Assembly (NCBI GenBank): GCA_018105865.1
Contig: CM030872.1
Location: 10,127,629 to 10,191,628, forward strand
DNA from: Metaphire vulgaris
Lineage: Eukaryota; Annelida; Clitellata; Crassiclitellata; Megascolecidae
Reading direction: 5' to 3'
Length of the DNA: 64,000 nucleotides
In this document: positions 39,516-53,265 of the stretch, piece by piece
Layout: each line of letters begins with the position of its first letter
Position numbering within the stretch: the first letter of the stretch is position 1
Program-made: the position numbers and the translations under genes
Notes under the pieces: generated by a model
Database searches by the model: none
What the model was told of the DNA's origin: nothing
Seen by the model: only the letters and a program-made list of their open reading frames with translations

Positions 39516-40817
39516 TTGGGAAAAGATGGTTATTAGGATCTAATCAAAGGAGAAACACAATGAAACGATATATACTGTTGAGAGAAACGCTGATAAGATT
39601 TTAGTTAACACAAATACATTTTATAAGTAATATTGAACAAGTAAGTTGAAGAGAAAGCATTTAAATATGTTTCATATGTGTAGGAAAAAAGTTATTGATG
39701 GTTTCAGTAATTTTGCGGGCCATTTCACAGCCCCTGGCGGGCCGAATCTGACCCGCGGGCCGCCAGTTGAATAGTACCCCTGATGGATATGAATATAATA
39801 CATGTAATAGTTTATTTCTAACGAAAATTTATACTGTGTGGCTAATGCTTAGGCCTATAGTAATAATGATCTCCAAATATCAGACAAATTATGAATGCAT
39901 TATGTGCTTTAGACTTGTGCGTGGAATTTTTACCCTAAGCAGATTGCAATCGATATACTATAATCCACCTCGCTAATGCTTCGGCACCTAATTCGACGCG
40001 ATTTATATGGCGCAATTCACAGGCGAGCATTGAACGTGTTACCAATAAGCATTATCGCGGCGTATGCCTCCTCTCCGCCACTTTGAATTGGTGATGTCAC
40101 GTGACTAGGCCTACTAACTGGATGGAAAACGATACCAGTGGTAATTGGGGTGTAATGCCAGGTAATGCTACGGTAATGGACCGTTTCATAGAACGCGTCC
40201 AAAACGAACATTGCATTAATCATGGGGGCGCAACAGGGTGGGCCAGGTGGGCCACGGCCCACCCAATATTTAGGCCCAATGGGCCACAATGTGTTTGGCC
40301 CACCCAATTTCAATTGGGAAATTACAATGTTTTGTGGAACTAATAACCCCAAATCCCCAATATATTGGCATAATATTGCCATATATAATTGAGATGTCAC
40401 AGATGTGGAAGACCATTCAAAATTATTATATTTATATAACCATGCAACTGTGTTTTTTCAATGATCGATTGATCGTAACGGCAAGAATTTCTCGCTGCGC
40501 TGTCTTGACTCTGAAATATTGGCCATGTTGGCCCACCCAATATTTGGCTTGCGGCGCCCTCCATGGTTTTAATTCGTTTCATCTCTCTTCTGAATTTTTG
40601 AATATCTATAGCCTACTGTAGCACTAGTCCTTGCTTTGTCCAATTTCAAACAGGGTATCAATTTTATAATATTTTTGTGGTCTGTAAAACCTGTAATAGA
40701 AGAAACCAGCTCTCTTAAGCGCCATCTTATCTCTCGATTGATTTTTTAGACATTTGACAGAGACTAGATTTCTGAAAGACTTTGTATAGTGTCGTTTCAA
40801 ATAGCTCATTATTTTTG

Positions 40818-40963
40818 TGGCATTTCGAAAGCTCTAGAAAAAAATGAGACAGAATATGATGACAATTCTAGTACGATTTGACACAACAAAGATGGGCACA
40901 CAAGAATATATGGTTTTAATTCATTTCATCACTCTTCTGAATTTTTGCATATCTATAGCCTAC
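40818..40963 (+). repeat. Dispersed repeat, copy 1
   Basis: Shares GATGGGCACACAAGAA-type and TTTTTGCATATCTATAGCC blocks with 61640-61785 and, in part, 40570-40625. Confidence 0.7.
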
Positions 40964-41184
40964 TGTGGCACTTGTCCTTGCATTGTCCAATTTCAAACAG
41001 GCCATGTTGGCCCAACCAATATTTGGCTTGTGGCGCCCTCCATGGCATTAATACGAAGAATTCACGCAAAGGCAAACTAACTGGGTAATATAGTGTAACA
41101 GTGCAACAGGAGACTTGAATAGCGCCTCTATTTCCTCCTCAGAGGCGAACTCGAAGTTCTGATTGGCTGTTCCAGAGACCGGTT

Positions 41185-41380
41185 TTAAGAAAAATTTATC
41201 ACTGCACTAAACTGAGAAAATTTGTGGAAATTCGCGCAAAAACAAGAAAAAAGGTCGTCGGGAAAATGTATCACTGCACAAAGCACAGAATATTATAATT
41301 TTACCACTGCACATTTTCATTTTATCACTGTACATTTTGTGTATCACTATCACTGAATGTTAAAACAGTCGCCCTGGGCT
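41185..41380. mobile_element. Palindromic MITE, GTTTTAA / GCCCTGG ends
   Basis: Reverse copy of 1571-1763. Both have repeated TATCACTGCAC/GTGCAGTGATA motifs and the internal GCACAAAGCACAGAAT / ATTCTGTGCTTTGTGC block. Confidence 0.75.
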
Positions 41381-42423
41381 GTTCACGCAAAGGTAAACTA
41401 ACTCAGTAATGCAGTGTAATGGTGCAATAAGGTGTATATATATATATGTAATAAGGTGTATATATACATGTATATATATGTATGTATATATATGTATATA
41501 TATGTATATATATATAAGGTGTATATATATGTACAAAGGCGAACATCATAAGGAGCTGGATGAGTTGCATAATTTGAACCGTGCAGAGTCCGGTGTATCG
41601 TTGAGATCCTTTCAGAGGTCAGTCGGTGCGGACAGTGTCAAAGCGTCACGTGACAGGACGGTCGTGTGATGAAACTGCCATCGTCACTGTCAGCGGAGGC
41701 TTACGACACGCGTGTCAGACTGTCATTGACAACGTTTAGCCGAAGCTTTTTATCGCCCGATGATAATGTTGCCAGATCTACTCAATGACATCTGGAAATG
41801 GCCTGGCCTTTTACGGCGGGGATTTGGAGTACCATCGCATGATGCACTGAGGTACTAGAAATGGCGCTATAAAAGTACATAAAAATAATTATTTTAATAA
41901 TAATAATAATAATAATAACCTGGAGCCAGTTTTGATAAGAAAAATACAATACTAATGCAAAACTAATTCTGCTATTGATGTTCACACGACAGTGCTCCAT
42001 ATAGTCGCCAGTTTTTGATAGACCTGGTAAAGTCAATTAGGTTGACAGCCATTTCTGTTATAAATCTTGTAGCTATGGATTTGCTCTAATGAAAGACCCC
42101 GAATGCTTCACTGCATTGCCAAACGCATCATCAGAATGCTTGGCAATTATATATATAATTATTATTATTATTAGCTAGACGATTTATATAGCGCAATAAG
42201 CATGGCAAAAGTGGCCAAAGACAAGAGCGCTTTTCAGCCAAAGATCAAAATCCAGCTGTTCAGCCAATAGCATTCCAACTGACTGTTTATGGTCTCTATC
42301 TTCCGCTGTTTTTCACTCTCTCACTGGTCTTTTGTTGTTTTGTGTGAAAATATCCCCGTAACCTATATAGGTACACCTATGGACAGAAATCAATGGTCTA
42401 AAAACAGAATGGGTAAACCTATG

Positions 42424-42968
42424 CAGGGCCTGCTTTAACGTGCAGTGATACACAAAATGTGCAGTTATAAAATGAAATATGTGCTGTGGTAAAATGCAAT
42501 TTTCTGTGCTTTGTGCAGTGATAAATTTTCCGGACGACCCTCTTTGCTCGTTTTCTGCGAAAAAGACTGTGGACAGGAGAAGAGAGAGAGGGGATTATAA
42601 AACATACAAAATAATGACTGGGAAAGTAGATGTGCCATATGATCGATTCTTTACATTGGTAAAGCACAAGAGGCCACAAGTGCAAATTGTTTAAGCAGAG
42701 GTTGGTCCAAGAAAGAAAAACTTTTTAGTGCAAGGTTGTGGACAAATGGAAAGTTTGGATGGGAGTGACAGTTGAAACAGTGAACCAAAGGCTATCTAGA
42801 TAAACTTTATTGAATGCAGATGGTTACATCAGTGGTTTTCACACAGGCTTACTTAGCCTCCTAAACCACTTAAAATCACATTATTATTATTATTATTATT
42901 ATTATAATGTCCACAAATATTCTGAGTTTTATGCAGTGGAAAATTATTTTCCTTAAAACAGGCCCTGA
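42424..42968. mobile_element. Palindromic MITE interrupted by insertions
   Basis: CAGGGCCTGCTTTAACGTGC at the left and CCTTAAAACAGGCCCTG at the right. About 300 bp of unrelated DNA, including a SINE tail with ATT run at 42829-42906, is inserted in the middle. Confidence 0.7.
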
Positions 42969-43804
42969 ACCTATGTTACAGTAACAGCTGCTACAGCGTT
43001 TCGTTTGTGAATTCTGTTCCTTGATTGCACGGGTCTTCCTTATCGGACTTTTTATGATACAGTTGTTTGGTATTATTGATAAAGAATTTATCGAGACAAC
43101 GTCATCAAAACCGCCTCCCCCCCCCCATAGCTTCCTCAGGTTTCGGATCCAGTTATGGTTGGGACATCAGAATTTGGCAGAAATATCAATTCGATTGGAT
43201 ATACCAATGGGGGCTGCTAACGGCGTCTGTATCTCTGTATCTCCGTGCGTCTGTATGCCTGCATGTGTCTGTGATTTTTTCTGAACAACGAAATCGATGC
43301 CTGGTAGAGCGGGTTCCCCAGCCTAACGTCCGTTATCCTTAATAACTGCACGCGTTCGAATCAAAGGAAAGCGATTCTGGAAAAGACGGGGAATCTATCA
43401 CGGCCCTTGTTTCCACCTGCCTTTCTCGAGTGATTCTCCTCCTGCTGGTCAAAGCTGCTTTCACGGGCGGCGCAGCAGACGGAGAGAGAGGAGGAGGAGG
43501 AGGAGGAGGAGGAGGAGGAGGAGGGGTGTAGTGACCTATGAACTTCTGAATATAAATCACGGTGGAATCTCTAGACGCCTCTCGACACCCGCACCTGTAT
43601 TCGACCGATGCTAGCAAAGCGATTTTTGAAGGTTGCTGTGCGAGGCGAGAGACATTTTCAGAGCGCCCTGTTGCTACGCGGTTGTCTGCGTGTCTGTTAA
43701 TTGAAATTATCTAATCTAATCTTGAACTTATTCTGACACTTCTATCCGAGTCATCCGCATCTGGCATTATTGAAGAGCATAACTTAGAAATTCTTAAGGT
43801 TTAC

Positions 43805-44030
43805 TGTAGTTCGTCATTTTCGCTGTTGTTAAATGTGAAGGGTGGCTCAAAAAGCCGGACTATATTAAATGCCAAACCTAATGTGACTAGTCCGGTTTTT
43901 TGCTCTACTCTGTACTGTAGTTCGTCATTTTCGCTGTTGCTAAATGTGAAGGGTGGCCCAAAAAACCGGACTATATTAAATGCCAAACCTAATGTGAGTA
44001 GTCCGATTTTTTGCGCCACCCTATACATGT
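43805..44030. mobile_element. Tandem pair of mariner-like MITEs, about 120-bp period
   Basis: Two units each contain TGTAGTTCGTCATTTTCGCT and an inverted pair GGTGGC(T/C)CAAAAA ... TTTTTTGCGCCACCCT. The termini resemble Tc1/mariner MITEs. A related right end is at about 33870-33905. Confidence 0.75.
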
Positions 44031-44169
44031 ATATAGAACCAACAATGAACTCGGTAAGAGAACGTTTCCTTTTGCAGACTCGAAACCCAGAAACCGCCTT
44101 TCTCAGTCTGCTTCCAAAGAAGTGATTACTTTCAAACCTATGCTTAAAACTCACATCTTCCATTGCCTT

Positions 44170-44216
44170 CTCCAGTGGTTCTCACAAAGGAAAACCCTCC
44201 TAAACCTCTTTAAACC

Positions 44217-44290
<74 letters not shown>
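44170..44290 (+). mobile_element. SINE 3' tail with (ATT)n
   Basis: CAGTGGTTCTCACAAAGG, CCTCCTAAACCTCTTTAAA then about 24 ATT units. Confidence 0.75.
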
Positions 44291-44291
<1 letters not shown>

Positions 44292-45413
44292 CCGTTCCGT
44301 CTTTGCAGCTAGAAATTACCTAATAGTATTGGGTTTGATCTGTTGGCGAAGTTTAACATTTGGTCTTTACTTGACTTAGAAAACATAAGTTAAATTTCAA
44401 ATTCAATTCTCCAAATTCAACTTCTCGTGTCTTAATCAATCCGAATACCTAACCAAGGTCCTACGGGTGCCTTATCAACGCCCCGAAGATCTCTGGTTCC
44501 TTTTCGCTGCCAAGCGGCCTACAACTAGAGGCCCCGACGGATGTGCATCGGCCACATGTTGCAGCCCAACCAATGGATCCCGCTGGCTTCCTATAGTGTA
44601 TTATGCGAACGGCAAAAAAACCCAGAGTTCATAGCATTTCCATCGCAGCAATCGCATTTACATTAACGGTGTTCGTAGCCGACAGTGCTCTTACGATGTT
44701 CATAATTAGAGTTAGCGGTATGAGATACAGCGTCGTACCAGAACACCAAAAATTATCTTTAGACTTATTATTTCTACTAACTAATGAAGAAATATTGTGG
44801 TAGTTTTTCTCCCAATAAAACCAAGCAGAAAGTTCTACTCGCCTTGCATTCGGGGCAGTTGTGTTTTCATGTCTCGTGCCAAGGAGTTTTCAGTGGTCGC
44901 GCAATTCGTGTTTGTGTTGATTAGTAGAGCTTGTTATTAGGAGAGATCGCAACAGTCAGATGTTGCAAATCAAAACGGCGTATAACGGCTGTTTGAGATG
45001 TTGTAAGCAGAGATATGTTTGAAGATTTCTTCTGTTTGAAGTCAAGGTATTTTCAAGGCCAAGACTAAAGAAGAGGAAGGAAACAAAGAAGCGGAGAAGA
45101 GCACGAAGGAAAGGAAACTTCTCTATGACCAGAGAAATGAGAACGAAATTTTTGGAGAGAGAGACAGACAGAGACAGAGACAGAAAGGCAGAGACAGCAA
45201 GATGATAAAGAGATTAAAAAGAGACAGAACCAGACGGCTGCTGCATACTAAATGAACAAAGAAAGATGAAGACAGAGATAGAGACAGACACAATGAGAGA
45301 TAGAGAAAGAGAGAGACAGAGGCAGAGACAGAGAAACAGAGAAACAGAAATAAAGCATTGCATTTGCTGTATACAATGATACAACGTGCAGAGAAAAAGA
45401 GATAGCCACGCAC

Positions 45414-45416
<3 letters not shown>

Positions 45417-45488
<72 letters not shown>

Positions 45489-45551
45489 AGAGACAGACAC
45501 AGAGACAGAGACACACACAGAGGGAGATAGAGAGAGAGAGAGAAACAGAGA

Positions 45552-45587
<36 letters not shown>

Positions 45588-45592
45588 AAGGG
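45417..45592 (+). repeat. (GA)n / GACA-rich microsatellite
   Basis: Long GA run with CAGA variants, extending from a looser GACAGA-rich stretch that begins near 45155. It lies 40 bp downstream of the candidate exon at 45632-45770 on the minus strand. Confidence 0.95.
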
Positions 45593-45631
45593 ATATAGAG
45601 AGAGCTTATTCGCATTGACTACATACGTCAC

Positions 45632-45770
45632 CTGATTTCTCTGTGATAAATTACTGACTGAGACTGAGCGCTTGAAACGACTGATGCCAGTTTCTGCGGA
45701 TTGCTGTTTCTCAGAGGATGAACAACGGAGCTGCTGCTGCTGCTGCTGAGGAGACGGGCACGAGTCTTCC
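45632..45770 (-). CDS. Candidate exon with glutamine run
   Basis: Acceptor tgctgttgctag, donor AATCAG|GTGACG, ending in phase 0. It encodes DSCPSPQQQQQQLRCSSSEK and ISRFKRSVSVSNLSQRNQ, a low-complexity Ser/Gln segment of the kind common in SCHIP1 N-terminal regions. Its phase suits the 37738 exon. It could equally belong to an unrelated gene. Confidence 0.35.
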
Positions 45771-46377
45771 CTAGCAACAGCACACAACCTGTTGCTTTGG
45801 ATCACTCGCGATGAGAAGGGGCGCCGACTGCGATGATCGCTAATTTACTGAAAGTGTGGCTTCTGCCATTCATCTTTGTCAAGAGTTTTTGTTGCGGTCG
45901 AGTGATGGACTTCATTATATATGTAAACATACATGTAGAAAATGGCATTTATGTATCAGTATGTGCATCATTGTACCAGTATATAGACTGCTACGACCCT
46001 CTTCTTTTTGAAACAACTTAAAGCTCTTCTCTTAATCAGAATGCAGTAATCGCAGCTTCTGAGTGATTTTTCAGAAAAGGCGCTATACAAATATTCTGCT
46101 ACATTACATTACGTAGCCTATATGTATGTGTGTATACATGCATACATACATACATGAATGTATGCATGCTGCAATTTATTTCAATATACATGTAAAATGT
46201 CAAATTTTGTTTTGCAGGCAGTTAAAAACACAGCCTGTACATGTAGAAGTCATTAATTACTAGGCTCTAGATTTTGTTCTTAGGACCAAGCTCCTATCGC
46301 TTTAATACAAAATGAACTATATTATATCAAGAACAGGATTTGATCGACGTAATGCACAGGCTATTAATCCTTAAACC

Positions 46378-46622
46378 AGTGGCGTAGCCAAGGGGCTTGG
46401 GGGCTAAAACCCTCCTTGGCTGCCGGCCCAAAATTATATTTTAAACGCTATAGAATGTAAAGGTGTAAGGCCGACGACCTTTTTTATGCTTGTCAGCTCA
46501 TCTGAAAGAGAAAAAGTAAAAGAGAAAAGATGAGTATGACCTTTTTTGCTCGTCAAGATTTTTCGAAGTTGGTCATGACCAAAACCAACCCCCCTTCCGG
46601 AAATCCTGGCTACGCCACTGCC
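46378..46622. mobile_element. Foldback element, CAGTGGCGTAGCCA ends
   Basis: CCAGTGGCGTAGCCAAGGGG and ATCCTGGCTACGCCACTGCC are a perfect-core inverted pair. Inside are two copies of CTTTTTT(A/G)TGCTTGTCAGC-like sequence. Confidence 0.85.
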
Positions 46623-47140
46623 TTAAACCGCCACAAGCTTTGAATCTATGTGCAATAATAATTGTCATAGTTATTTGTCTAATGCATTGTATCAGAACTT
46701 GATCGTATCTTAATAACTGATCAGCTGGAGTTGGAATGCTGTAAAATTGAGACCGATTGGCCCCTGTTGACCCCCAGGGGCCAATCCAGGGCCCCGTTTC
46801 GTGGCCCAGTACGTCACCGAGTGGTAAAACTGGAGTGGATGGAAAGTGGCTTGGACTTCATAGGTTCAGTGCATGGCAAAGATGTTGAATCTCAGTCGTT
46901 CCCTGCAGTGATTGAGAGCACGTCTTTTATCATCAGGGGGGGTGGGGGTGGGAGGGGGAGCTGCGGTCGAATTGGCGCTTCTTGTCTTTCGACGCTTGTT
47001 GAAACGGGTTCCGTCGGTCCGTCGTCGCCCTGCTTAAACCACTTGTGGTCTTCTGCAGCGACTGCTTTAGGGCGATCGGTCGACGGAGAAGAGCAGACGG
47101 TCGAACGTCCGCCCCGTGCGCGTTCCTTCCACGGGCAGAC

Positions 47141-47180
<40 letters not shown>

Positions 47181-48711
47181 ACCTCTACATCTCTTTCTCT
47201 TATTCTCCCTCTCATATTTTCTCTCTCTTTCTCTTATTTTCTCTCCTATTCTTTTTCAAGAGACGACAAGATTTATGACGTCAGCAACCGACACGGCGAC
47301 GGAAACGGAAACGGAAAGAGTTTTCGTTCCGGAACAAGAAGCTCCGAGAGAACCACCGACAATAGGAGAAATATCAGCAGTGTTCTTTCGATTACTTCTG
47401 CTGAAGTAATCAGTTACAATTACACATACGCTGCTATCTGCCAGTAATCGATTTACAATTACAATACTGTGCTATCTATCGAGTAATGACGTTACGCTTA
47501 CGACTACCTTCTGAAGAAGAAATAAATATTGTAGTCACTGCCAAACCAAAAGTAGTCATTTACAATTAAATTGGTCCCGTGCTTTAGTCCGAGCGTTGAG
47601 TTCCGGCACTTATTTCCAGTCTATAGGCAATCAGTGACGTAGGTGGTATAAGTCATTAATCTAGGGTAGGTTACCATTACTTTCCCCAGACCCACGTTTT
47701 ACCTCGTAGCTTAACGCAGCTCCTCAGTTTACCACCACTCTTTAGCGAGTAAGGTTGAGTCGACCTTAGACAGAGATAAAGAGACAGACAAAAAGAGTGA
47801 GACAGACAGAGAGACAGAGGCAAAAAGAAAGCCTTGAATTTGCTGTATACAAAGTGCGTGAATCGAATCCGCGACCTTCTGCTCTATCGTCCAGTGTTGT
47901 TACCACTCTGCCAACTTTCCGCCCGGCAGTAAATTATTTGTCTTAATAAGGCAAAGCAAGCACAAAGATTTGCAGAGGACATGGTACTGTACATGGCATG
48001 TTGCAATAGCGTAAGCAATAGCGTAATAGCGTAATAGCGTAATAGCGTAAGCTTCCAAAATTCAGACACGAAAGTACATCGGCCTGGTTGAGTAGCTGAT
48101 ACCTGCAGCTGATACTTAATCAGTCTGGTTTGACGTTACTGGAAAAGTATGCGTTTCAGCAATAGTTACCTTAAGCAATTAAAAAAGTAATTTAAATATA
48201 TTATACTAATTTAAACTGACTCGTTAGGCCCACGATGGCTTAATTACTTATTATATACTAGTAATCGGTTACTGCCCTATGTCCAAGTGACTGATTACAA
48301 TTATTACAAATGCTTGTTTTTTGTTATCGATTACGTAATCAAGCGATCACGTAATCAATAATCAAAATCAAGTAGCCTGTTTGTAATTGTAACTAGTAAT
48401 AAATTGCTTTACAATGCTGTTAATATAATTAGGTCAGATTTAAGCGCGCGCGTCTTACATTATGAGTTGGCGGGTAAACAAGTATAGCGTTTCCAAGAAG
48501 ACTTTCCTTAGCTGTTACCTTGGACGTTAGGCTTTAACTGTGGTAGACCTGAACACCGCAAATGCTAACCTTTTCATGGTCTTTGGGCATAATTCACCTT
48601 TCAATCTGCATGCTCCATATAACGCAGGATCTGCACAGAGGACCATAAGTCAGTCAGAATTATGCACTTCATGCCACACTCTGTCTTGTCGAAGAGCTCT
48701 GGTGGAAGGGG

Positions 48712-48845
48712 CAGAGATAGGGCAGGGATATGGAATAGATAGGGCAGGAATATGGAATAGATAGGGCAGGGATATGGAATAGATAGGGCAGGAATATGGA
48801 ATAGATAGGGCAGGGATATGGAAGTGATAGAGCAGGGATAGGGCA
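48712..48845 (+). repeat. 22-bp minisatellite
   Basis: About six units of ATATGGAATAGATAGGGCAG with alternating GGGATATGG/GGAATATGG variants. Confidence 0.9.
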
Positions 48846-48859
48846 GGTATGGCTTTCCG

Positions 48860-48939
48860 TTAACCCCTTAACCGTGTATTTAACTGTAACTCAATGTAAA
48901 ATGGATGGATATATCCGGGATCCCCAGTTAAGGGGTTAA
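48860..48939. mobile_element. 80-bp TTAA MITE (copy 2)
   Basis: Starts TTAACCCCTTAACCGTG, ends CCCAGTTAAGGGGTTAA; same orientation as copy 1. Confidence 0.8.
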
Positions 48940-49461
48940 GGAAATCGTTGGCTCTGTTTTTCTCGTTAGTTCTCATGCACTTTTTTAGAGTTATGCTTTT
49001 TGCCGGATGCCGTCAGCAGCTCCCCGTGACCGCCGCATTTCGTACAGGTGCGGTTAAAGGTGAGAGCAACAGGTTAGTCGGGTTCTGACGGCTATACGAT
49101 TATGGATGTGGAAAAAAGCGAAGCTAATGGTTCTTCGCTGCCCGAACGGTGTGAAACTCCCGTTGAATATTTCATTGCTGAGTGATTCATGAAACGTATG
49201 AAAGACTCCCGGGACCTTTATTGTCCGCTACCGCTGAGCAAGCAAATGTGCCTGTCTTTGTTCCACTGTATCTCTTCTAGAATCTGTCTGTTTGTATCTC
49301 TGCCTCTGTGTGAGCACGTCTGTCTGTCTTTCTATCAGCTGCTTCACAGGTTTTTGAGGATGATCTTGAATCCGGTTATAGAAAGAACTTCGCATATTAT
49401 TATCTTAAGCACTAAACAGTATTCGATTTTTCGTAAAAAATAGACCACATGAAAATCATTT

Positions 49462-49524
<63 letters not shown>

Positions 49525-51841
49525 CTGTCAAATCTAGATTAAGGTTTCGTCTCACCCCACTTGATTTTCGCTCTTTGTCAGTGTCTCAAGGCAGGAGTCT
49601 ATACATTTTTCAGCTGCGGGCCACGCTGCTGACTTCTGACTGATCTGCCTACACTAAGCCTTACAGGATTAAATAGATAATCTGTTAAAGTGAATTTCAG
49701 CACACTGGCAGGGATATTTTACACCCCCTAATGCCACCTAATTTGAGGTCGACACCCCCTCCAAAAAAATAATTTGGTAATGTGACAAGGGTATGCATAC
49801 AAAATGCTTACTAATTAGCTCCGGACAACCCCCCAATTTGAGGTCGAAAAATGCTCAATTTTGTGGAGTTTTTATAGTTCACGACAGAGAATAAGATTCA
49901 GACAGAAAGACAGGAGCAGAGAAAGACAGATACGAATATTGAGTATGCGCTTAATTTCCATTTAGAAAAAGTCGCAATATATCACTGTGAAAATTTAAGA
50001 CAAAAAACAGCAAAAACCAGAGAACGGCTTATACTGTAAACAGCGTTTCAACGATGAACGTGTCTTTCGCTGCCGTATGCACATGTGTTTTCATTAAGGA
50101 TTTAAGCAGCTGGTGAGGTGGATGCTCAAAACCAGAAGACGCCGCGCTAGAACCACAGCGTTGGGCGCTTGTATCTTGAAAATCGCGTCTGAAAGAAATG
50201 GGGGTTACGCCCAAGATCCCCGAGGAATTTGTTGCTCGGAGGAACCATAAACGAGGAAATGATTATCGGAAGAACTGTAGTAGTTAGTAGTTTAGAAATT
50301 CGACCGATGAACGTTATTTTTGGATGCAATTCCATATTCTGCAAAAGTTAATCCTGGAATGTTTTTGCTTTTATATAACGGCAGGTTATGCCGAATTCGG
50401 TCGGATATCCGGGATTTGACCTGGATTTATTTCGTGTACCTGTGATTTGGTATGCCATCGACCGGTGCTTCTATGTATTATGAGTGGCGCTATAGAAGTT
50501 TAAGATTAGATTTGATTAGAGCTCAATTGTTGACTATAATGCCTGACAGTAATTTGGACTTAAAATTGGAATTTTGATATATATAGTCCTAAACATCGCA
50601 GCATTTATAAAATGCCTACGAGCGTGTTTAGTGCCCAGAGACGTCTACACAGGGGGGGGGGCTAGGGGTGGGTGGGCCCGTGTCGCTTTTTTGAATGCCT
50701 GCCACCAGTCGCCCCTATACTTTAATGCACTCATTCTAAGCGACTACAGTACATACTGGGCCAGGATTTTAAAAGAAAAATAGTTGTGCCCCCGTGCTTA
50801 GAAGTGCCACTCCAACGCCCCAACCCACTTGCCAAGTCCTGGAGCCGCCACTGCTAGTGTATACCCATAGGCAGGTAGACAGAACCAGACACGGCTGAAT
50901 TCCAGGAAAATCCAGACCACTTTCTATATAGTTGCGATCCAAAATTACAGCGCACTAAAAAGACGTTAAAACGACTATAAACGCCGTCAACGGAATTTCA
51001 TGCATCGGTGCTGATTGGGTCTAACCCTATTTTTACCCGAAGCAGCAAAACAGCAACAGACAAAACATAACTTCTTAGATGGACTTTGGTCGAGAGTGTG
51101 AGGGTGTAGAGGGGTGGGGAAGTAGCGGGAGGGTGGTCGGGTCAGAATTCTCGACCGACCGGTCCCATAAATCACGCATTCGTCTACCTGAACAGGTGAC
51201 CATGTGTCTTTTATCCTCTACCTGTCTGTCAAAACATTCCACTTCTTCTGAATTCAAGGTTTATGCTGAAGAGGAAAAGGAGAAAAGGAGGAGGAGGAGG
51301 AGGATTAGTGTCGGAAAACACCTGTTTTCGACCAAACGCGCAGTAAAATTTGGGGTTTCTTTGCTGTTTTTTCTGCCAACAGACAAAAAACTCATCTGGC
51401 CTGATTCGACTTCTCCTATAAATCAATGCGCGTTCTGATTCTTTTCCCGGCAACAAAGAAAACCAATAACATTTTACGGCCGACTGTCGTATTCGACAGG
51501 TAGTCTTTCTAATGCGGGAAACTGTCGCAGATTCTGCCGGCTTTGCCTCTTTTGCTCCCCCCCACCCCGTTGTCCGATTCTCTACTGGAGGTTAAAATTT
51601 TGGGATGGAAGCAGTCAGTCCACCCCCACTGCTTTTAGTGAGAAGCCTTGAGCTGCCAGTCTCAGCAGTAGATTGACCTTAATGAACCCAAAAAATCGCC
51701 ACCGAGATCAAAACAGATCTCGCCGACATCGTCCATCGTTCGATGACGCACGACGTTTCTCGATTATGACGTCATTCGATCGTTCCAATTTCCCAGAAGT
51801 GCGTAGATTCTCGTTTAGCACTCTTTATAGAACAGTGTTCA

Positions 51842-52022
51842 CCAGGGCGCGATTTGCGGGGGGGGAATCTCCCCCCCCCCACTGCCCAACTGCATCCCCC
51901 CTACTGCTACATCCCCCACCACTACATCCCCCCACTGCTACAGTTTCCAACAACTATATCCCCCCAAGCTCGACATATTCCCCCTCCCCACTGCTCCAGG
52001 TCACAAATCGCGCCCTGGTGTT
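51842..52022. mobile_element. Foldback element, CAGGGCGCGATTTG ends
   Basis: CACCAGGGCGCGATTTGCGG and CACAAATCGCGCCCTGGTG are near-perfect inverted ends around CCCCCCACTGCTACA-type internal repeats. Confidence 0.85.
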
Positions 52023-52721
52023 CACGTCAGCTCAATCGACGCTGTAGTGCAACGATCCGCAGACTCTGGCCCGCGGGTTAAATTTGGCCCGCGAATGTGT
52101 TTTTCTCAAAAATTATGTTTTGACAAATGGGGAAAATTTGCGGCCCTCTGTTATAGTGCATTACAAGCTTCAACTGCGGTACTGCCACTTTCGATACTGC
52201 TACTATATAAATGCACAAGATTTTACTTACTTACTTATTTACTTATAAGCGGATTCTTGTGGCGTCACGAACCCGGATAGACATGGCCACAAAGGAGAGT
52301 GTTCGTAAAAGAAACCTTTAGAATATAATGATTTATTACCGCGAAAGAAATTAAAGAAAACGTCGTCGGTTTATTTAAGCAGAAAATAGAACAATTTATC
52401 AGTTACATTACAACAGTAACTATTGTTATAACATTTTGCGATTTGTGCCCAATAGTAACATGCAATCGTCAGTCAATCGGCTTCTATGGCGCCGCTATCG
52501 TAACGCCTTCTGGCGCCAACCGATTACGCGAATTAATTCATTGCGATGTCAGCGTGTGACGCACGAGTAGCTGCAGTAATAAATTCAGTGTCAATTAAAT
52601 GAACATAGAAAAATTACTGTTGCTAAAGCACGTAATTTAAAAGTACGTCTCATAGCGTGCCTAAGACATGCGATGATACCGGAAGTTCCGGCGTAATCCG
52701 TACGTACCCTGGAGCGTTCTA

Positions 52722-52886
52722 CAGTAGAACTTCGTTATAACGTTCTTAGCGGGTCTGTGCAGTTGAGTACGTTATATCCGAGGTACGCTATAATTATATA
52801 ATGCCATCCAATATTGCAGCGAATCACACGGAACCGTACATTGCGGTACGTTGTAACAGAGGGTGCGTTATAACGAAGTTCTAGTG
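52722..52886. mobile_element. pogo-like MITE, intact ends
   Basis: CAGTAGAACTTCGTTATAAC and GTTATAACGAAGTTCTAGTG, flanked by TA on both sides. Clearest copy of the family, 165 bp. Confidence 0.85.
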
Positions 52887-53265
52887 TACGATCCACCTGC
52901 AAAGATGTGCGAACAGGTTTACGTTCGCAAAGTCAAAAGCATTTCAATTTCTGTAATTATTATAAATTAACTCCTAATAATAATTATATCGTGCAAACAA
53001 TAATCACTTGCAATAAGAGTTCGATAACAAACTGTATATTTAACAAATATGTTTTTCTCGACCGAAATGTTATAAGGCAAGAACAAAGTATCTAGACAAT
53101 CTAAATAAACAAATGGACCTAAATATCACGAAACGTTAACGTTTTAGTCAGTAAATTATAAGCTTGCGTTCAATATACCATAAGCATTTTGAAAGCAATA
53201 AAGGCAAACTAAAAATATCTAGTTATAATATTCACAGACGGTCACAAATAAAGTGACATGCGAAT

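Larger units (their letters stand above)
37739..45631. other. Long non-coding stretch: repeats, no firm gene
   Basis: Contains GA tracts (39130-39173), a SINE tail with (ATT)n at 39448-39515, a TGGGCCAC-rich dispersed repeat at 40220-41050, a palindromic element at 41185-41380, AT/TG-rich sequence at 41430-41530, a copy of the 1571 element split by a SINE (42424-42968), a (GGA)n at 43492-43523, tandem mariner-like MITEs (43805-44030) and a SINE tail at 44170-44290. 38780-39320 is CpG-rich and may hold a promoter or first exon, but none could be fixed. Confidence 0.5.

Noticed and set aside
45123..45805. Long Ser/Leu frames on the minus strand
   Set aside because: Translation of GA repeats. 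Only 45632-45770, outside the repeat, is kept as a weak exon candidate.
46731..47447. 238-codon open frame on the + strand and overlapping minus-strand frame
   Set aside because: GC-rich but includes a CT microsatellite translated as Ser-Leu; no domain or supporting splice sites.
51673..52047. 124-codon frame rich in Arg/Ser
   Set aside because: The second half lies in a foldback element (51842-52022); the first half has no domain or convincing splice sites.
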